Below, piece by piece: positions 59,019-64,000 of a DNA stretch of 64,000 nt. Source of the DNA: Corticium candelabrum. Lineage: Eukaryota; Porifera; Homoscleromorpha; Homosclerophorida; Plakinidae. The DNA lies in assembly GCF_963422355.1 (NCBI RefSeq), contig NC_085085.1, forward strand, positions 16,459,588 through 16,523,587, given 5' to 3'. The translations under genes were made by a program, and so were the position numbers. Each line of letters opens with the position of its first letter. Position 1 is the stretch's first letter. The notes below the pieces were generated by a model. It was not told the DNA's origin. It did no database searches and worked only from the letters and a program-made list of their open reading frames with translations.

Positions 59019-59742
59019 ATGTCTCTAGAATTCCTGTTTCACACTAGTTATGCCACACTAGTGGTGCTCGCGTTTTCCGTTCTACTAGCAGGTGATGTTC
59101 AGAAATGTTTCCGTCTACTAGCTTAGGTTGTACGGGTACATTTAGAATCGATCTTTTTACAGACAAAGCGACACCCACAAGTGCCACCAAACTCTGTACA
59201 TACTGCAGCAACCCTGACCCTGACGAGTGTTTCGTCAATAGGAGTTATATCGGGTCCAATATTACGGCCATCCAGTGCTCAACCGGTGATGACGCTTGTT
59301 TCACTGCAACGACCCTGCGATCTGATACGTCTCAAGATGTGCAAATTGGTCGAGGCTGTGGCAACAAGCTCACAAATGTGTCTTCTTGCCTCAGTGTACA
59401 CGTACCTCTAGGCGACGGCGTCACGGTTTCATCGTGCACATGCCTTTGTGCCAATTCAACATGTCCAGCCGTCAGGAATTTCAGTTAGTTTTTCAGAGTT
59501 GACTCGCCTTTACCAGTGTTAATTAAAATCTTTTTTCGTGCACAGATGAAATTGTAAAACACGGTTGTCTTTCTCCTATTGAATTTCCGCAAGGATCTGG
59601 TAAGTGCATGCACAGTAACTAGCAAAATTATTCACCAACATCTATTTTTATCTAAACTCTAGGTACAGCCTTCTCATGGAACATTTACAGCACGTATTGG
59701 GCTTGCTTTGCTCTGCTATTCGCCCAGTGCATGTTGCATTGA
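59019..59742 (+). CDS. Small secreted, probably GPI-anchored Ly6/uPAR-like protein
   Basis: Proposed exons 59019-59091, 59127-59483, 59546-59599 and 59663-59742 keep phase and give 187 residues. Exon 1 is a signal peptide (hydrophobic ATLVVLAFSVLLAG). The mature part is cysteine-rich with LU-domain spacing: LCTYCSNPDPDECF, IQCSTGDDACFTAT, GRGCGN, SSCLSV, SSCTCLCANSTC, and a late KHGCLSP. NxS/T glycosylation sites are present (NRS, NIT, NVS, NST). The end is a hydrophobic tail (WACFALLFAQCML) after a short polar stretch, as in a GPI signal. LU proteins are toxin-like three-finger folds used as receptors or regulators at the cell surface; no venom role is implied. Intron 1 would be only 35 nt. 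If that is wrong, exon 1 lies elsewhere. I cannot name an orthologue. Confidence 0.65.
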
Positions 59743-60590
59743 ATGACCACACATGCACCAGTCTAGCCGGTAGATGATGAATCTTTAGTCTTGGAATGAA
59801 GATCTCACTATACATGTTCAAATATAATTATATTCACAACCTGCAAATTTGAATTGGCAGTCTCATTTCCGCACCGATTCTGTACCAATAAAGACTGAAG
59901 ATCTATTACTAGAGACACACAGAACTATCGCCGAACGCGAAACAGACTCTAGTGAACAGAGAAGCACATTACTGTGTTAGACCTTCGGCCGGTCTAAGTA
60001 ATCACATATCTCGTCACGCGATAATGTTTTGCAACTGAGGTTTAGCCCAACTCACTCGTCTCATGCAGTTAAGGTTTCCAATGCATTCGTCGTATAGCTA
60101 AACAAAGATGCAAAGCCGCGTCTCCAGACTTGGGTATACTTACAGGTCAGTCGCTTTGTCCGACAAACAGACTCGCTGTCATGGACAATGCACGTTCTTC
60201 TTCGCAAATTCCCGTGGAGAGCCAAATTTCTGTTGAAGACGACATGCACTCACTGTAAATAGTGATTTTTGCAACAAGACTGCGGCCGCTTAGCCACGCA
60301 CTTCGAAATTCAAGCTGTTAGGCTGCAGAATCACTATGTAGAAGCAATGGAACAAGCAAAATGTTACAAGTCAGGTACAGCTATACGTACCGCATGGCGA
60401 GCACCTTCGCTCTCTAGACGCCTGGTTGTTGGTGGGAAAACGTGCACGTGCAAATGTAGACTAGGCTTTGTTTCCATGTGCTAAATCCTTATCTAAGTAA
60501 AGCAAAGGACTAAACACCATGCATGTACAGGATGGACGCCTGATGGCCGAATTCTCGTTAGCAGCTACCAAATGAAAGAGAGGTGGAGCC
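59743..60590. other. Spacer, two weak exon-like pieces
   Basis: On the minus strand a segment around 60210-60147 reads NLRRRTCIVHDSESVCRTKR and ends at a good donor (CCT/GTAAGTATA). On the plus strand, 60269-60484 has a Cys-rich end (KTCTCKC). Neither can be linked to a gene. Confidence 0.3.
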
Positions 60591-60611
60591 CTATGATGAC
60601 ATCACGTTCCT

Positions 60612-60678
60612 ATTGGTCGGTAATGACGCCTATTGGTCGGAATAGCTTCATTTGCATCTGCGCTAATCGAGTATAAAT
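60612..60678 (+). promoter_or_regulatory. Promoter-like module: two CCAAT boxes, an octamer and a TATA box
   Basis: ATTGG at 60612-60616 and 60632-60636 (inverted CCAAT), ATTTGCAT at 60650-60657 (Oct-factor octamer) and TATAAAT at 60672-60678. The order and spacing are those of histone or snRNA-type promoters. No histone frame or snRNA that I recognise follows; the next ATG frame (about 60750) encodes only 41 residues. Confidence 0.5.
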
Positions 60679-60909
60679 ACGGTCGTACTGTTGGTCGCAC
60701 GTCAGACGGCTACTATACCTTTAGCTCGGATATTGGGGCCTCGGATAACAATGCAACTGCCCTATACAGCGCTAGCCCTAGGGCACATTCTTTATACTCC
60801 ACAACCTATTTCGTTTGAGTTTGTAGCTCCACAACGTTATCCGCGGTTGACTGCTCATCGTAACTCCACAAAATAATTCACTGTCCCACTGGATTAGTTT
60901 CTGGAGTTT

Positions 60910-61761
60910 AGCTGGATTTACAATATGGGAACGCTTGAGCGTCGCGTCGTGTCACGTTGTCTTGCGTGGGAGTGGCACGTATCGCGTCACACACGTCGTA
61001 CCATTCACAATACGATTTCAGCGCGCCGTAGACGTCGCTGCCTGAATTATTGAACTGACCACTCGCGCTTCGATTTTCTACTAGCAGAACTCTTGCCGGA
61101 ACCCCCAGCTTGCTCAAATCAATTTCTAGGCGTTCTCCCATGCACGCAGGTCTTTGTACATCTTGCAGTTGATCATCCACAAGCAAGGACAGCTCCCTAC
61201 GCAATCTATAGACCGCTCAACGTCGATTACAGCGCCCAAATCAATAATCATTGCCCACGGAAGCCAAACGTGCATTTATAGTTGGCTGTGATTGGTCGAA
61301 ATCAAGGTGCTACTTACGACGCGACGTGTACAGCTTCCGGTTCGACGCTCAAATAGAACTTGGTTCTAGTTGGACGCGTCGCGTCGCGAGCGTCGCGTCC
61401 GTCGAATATCGCGTCGCGTCCGTCGAATGTCGCGTCGTGTCGACCATTTACAATTTGAATTTGTACTACGCGACGTGACGCGACGCGACGCTCAAGCGTT
61501 TGCATATTGTAAATCCAGCTTAAGGGAGAACGCGTAGAAATTGATTTTGAGCAAGCTGGGGGTTCCGGCAGAGTTCTGCTAGTAGAAAATCAAAGCGCGA
61601 GTGGTCAGTTCAATAATTCAGCCGGCGACGTCTACGGCGCGCTGAATCGTATTGCGAATGGTACGACGCGTGTGACGCGATACGTGCCACTCCCACGCAA
61701 GACAACGTGACACGACGCACGCGACGCGACGCTCAAGCGTTCCCATATCGTAAATCCAGCT
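60910..61761. mobile_element. AGCTGGATTTACA inverted-repeat element with an inverted second half
   Basis: Left end AGCTGGATTTACAATATGGG. A full right end (complement of AGCTGGATTTACAATATGC) stops at 61520. The next 240 bp (61524-61761) is an inverted copy of 60910-61139, ending in the same terminus. The ends are rich in CGACGCGACG words. Interpreted as a MITE that gained an inverted duplicate, or as two copies joined. Confidence 0.8.
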
Positions 61762-62440
61762 TTCCTTTGACGTGAGACGACGCGACGCGACACGAGGTGT
61801 ATTGTGAACCAGGCTTGATCTAATCTAAGCTGTCATCATAAGTCCGCCCCTAAACTAACTAACTAGTTGTAGGGTATCCTTCGGTGCCTCGCATTCGTGA
61901 GTAACACGTTCAACGGAGTTTTCTGACCGTCTACTGGAACGCCGAGTCCTAGCTAGACAATACGTATTTGTTGAAACCCTAGCTGTCATGAAAGTAGATT
62001 ACGTATGTAGGCCTGGTATAGGTAGTCGTCGTTTTGCGATCGTGATCAAGACAATTGAAATGTACAGTCTAAGTATGCACTCAGTTCGTTGTAACGACAG
62101 CGGTATGGTATTTAGTGACATAGAAATTGATATCGGCAAACATTGGCTATCAACAGTGTTAGATGCTGCACAGCGTAGTAAATGATTGATCATACTGTAG
62201 TACGGGACGTGTGAATAGTTGACTGTAGGTGTCATTCAACTCCTGAAGGTGTTTCTTGGTTGTCAAGTACACACAATCCCTAGCTACAGTACAAAAGAAT
62301 GGGGCGACGAAAGTTCGTGAAGCTTTTTCGTCGCCGTTTGCTCACTTAATTAAATGAATCGTTTCTACACTCATCTGTAGTCGGACACGGAAACGATTTT
62401 TAGGCCTTATCATGAAAACGTGGTCGTGGGGAGGAGAAAT
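61762..62440. other. Spacer, no gene seen
   Basis: Starts with an extra MITE end-like ACGCGACACGAGGTG and TGTGAACCAGGCTT. The frame at 61988-62185 matches nothing known. Confidence 0.4.
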
Positions 62441-62451
62441 TTGAGATTTGT

Positions 62452-62705
<254 letters not shown>

Positions 62706-63071
62706 TAGCTCTACACTACACAAGAACTCTCTCTACGGCTTTGCACCACACCATAGCATCGATTATTTCCAGATTTAGACAAAAAGTTTTAATTATTGCG
62801 AATTATATTTCTGCGTTGTAACACCTGGAAGACATGCAGTTACTGTACTGTACACATACATGTGTGTACTTACTAGGTAGTAGTAGGTGTCGGACCAGTC
62901 ACTTCCTGGGACTCCGAGGAGAGAACATCTCTGCGAATTATATTTGTACACTCCGTGATTTCTTCGCAGAATTGGCAGAAATATCATAATCGCAGAAAAA
63001 TAATCGGATCATTGGTACAATCGTCACTCTTGCCCTAGCTAGTAGTAGTATTGTCACCCGCTTAGTGTGCG
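62706..63071. other. Spacer, no gene seen
   Basis: Contains two short near-copies of GCGAATTATATTT at about 62799 and 62933. Nothing else recognised. Confidence 0.4.
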
Positions 63072-63801
63072 TAGTCTTGGGCAACCAGACCCTATTTCGC
63101 CGCGTCCGGATCAGGTGTGAGACTCTATGTATGATAATGTCGCCAGCCGTCTAACAATTATACTCTAGCACTTAGACCTGTGACAGTAATGACGCTATTA
63201 GTTTAAGACTTGGAGCATGCGTAGTACTATGTATGCTAAAGCGCGGAACAGCTAGACTCGAGCCGGATTGTCAATCCTCTCCAGCGAGGATTGACAATCC
63301 GGGGAATGACGAAGGCAGGGAGAGACTGGCTCGAGTCTACGGAACAGCGAGTAACGTAGCTGTGTTGAGATGCGTTGCTAGACTCCATAATACAACTGAA
63401 AGCATTACAAAGCCAATGCAGTGCACACGATAAGAAAACCTTCAACCGCTACTGATAAATGCCATAATTTTAATATCAATGGTCAGATGAAAACGCGCCA
63501 AATACACATACGGGAAATTAAAAAGCTGCTACTATCTCCCGTTCAGGTCCAAAAGTAGCTTCTAGTAGCGTACTAATAGGTCTCCCATTCAGGTCTGCAA
63601 ACCTAGAATCTAAGACGGCTAAGCCAATTGATATTAATAATTCTAATGATTTGGTTTGTTTGGACTCAAGATTGCAACAACAGCATTGCTAACCCTAGGA
63701 TTGGCATGATTAGTGTTGACCACGTTGACGATGCTAACAGGACGGCAAAGTAGTATGAGACTTTCGGGCGCGGCGAAATAAAGTCTGGCTACGCAAGACT
63801 A
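63072..63801. mobile_element. About 730 bp terminal-inverted-repeat element
   Basis: Left end TAGTCTTGGGCAACCAGACC then TATTTCGCCGCG; right end the complement of TAGTCTTGCGTAGCCAGACT then TATTTCGCCGCG. It contains a hairpin at 63263-63302. No transposase. Confidence 0.75.
63263..63302. repeat. Perfect 17 bp stem hairpin
   Basis: CCGGATTGTCAATCCTC at 63263-63279 pairs exactly with 63286-63302 around a 6 nt loop. An outer pair, GACTCGAG at about 63256 and CTCGAGTC at about 63330, frames it. Confidence 0.9.
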
Positions 63802-64000
63802 TTAGTCCATGGGCCAAAGTCAAAAAAAGGCTTCAGAAAACAAGTCCCATTCCACCCTCGTGAAGACACAAGTTTCTTATCACCAAATGATAGACATGTC
63901 CAAGTACAGCATTTCTGCACTTGTCCCCCGTTGCGAAAAGTGTCCGTGTAGCTGTAATTACATATTTCAATTTAAGCAGCGCCGACGATCCGTTGTCCGA
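63802..64000. other. Right edge, no gene seen
   Basis: About 200 bp of unassigned sequence. Confidence 0.4.

Noticed and set aside
60680..60880. Histone H3-like reading (VARQTA near 60691)
   Set aside because: The resemblance covers six residues only; the rest of the frame does not resemble a histone.

Overview
The window looks like a piece of an early-branching animal genome. A sponge is my best guess, from the gene content, the very compact introns and the STAND-type (NB-ARC family) gene; this is inference and no taxonomic marker was tested. Genes are eukaryotic, with clear GT-AG (and two GC-AG) introns and animal-type products. AT-rich introns and spacers are packed with microsatellites, transposon remnants and inverted repeats. 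There is one assembly gap of 200 N at 33653-33852.

Layout. 1-6000: repeat-rich. It holds a broken retrotransposon tail, a Crypton-like unit, a 1.7 kb fold-back element with a small element nested in it, and another terminal-inverted-repeat element. 6051-12841: the first exons of a rabphilin/NOC2-like gene (-) head to head with a complete TTC23 gene (+), whose third intron is full of SINEs, retrotransposon debris and microsatellites. 13033-21258: a PTB-domain adaptor gene (-), with a hAT remnant and a second Crypton-like unit in its intron, starts 15 bp from MRM1 (+). 22065-25038: an intronless short-chain dehydrogenase, then DNAJC11 (-) head to head with BRK1/HSPC300 (+). 25039-29982: retrotransposon fragments, (GACA)n tracts and a G-rich tract. 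29983-32948: MORN1 (-), 8 exons. 35278-41552: a Death / NB-ARC-like NTPase / TPR / C-terminal membrane-segment protein. 41936-57810: an ERK1/2-type MAP kinase gene with 11 exons and very large transposon-laden introns. 59019-59742: a small secreted, probably GPI-anchored Ly6/uPAR-like cysteine-rich protein. 59743-64000: inverted-repeat elements and an orphan promoter-like module.

Genes working together. The conserved genes are mostly housekeeping or signalling: mitochondrial rRNA methylation (MRM1), mitochondrial cristae organisation (DNAJC11), WAVE-complex actin control (BRK1), cilium-associated repeat proteins (TTC23, MORN1), vesicle or endocytic adaptors (rabphilin-like, PTB protein) and ERK signalling. 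I see no operon-like or pathway cluster. Three neighbour pairs are divergent with start codons 15 to 142 bp apart and probably share promoters.

The most unusual gene is the Death/NB-ARC/TPR protein with a C-terminal transmembrane tail. The most unusual DNA is the set of TTAA-flanked long-inverted-repeat elements, two of them abutting at 52375-52378, and the several large palindromes. All exon structures were read by eye from splice signals, reading phase and family similarity; none has transcript support here.
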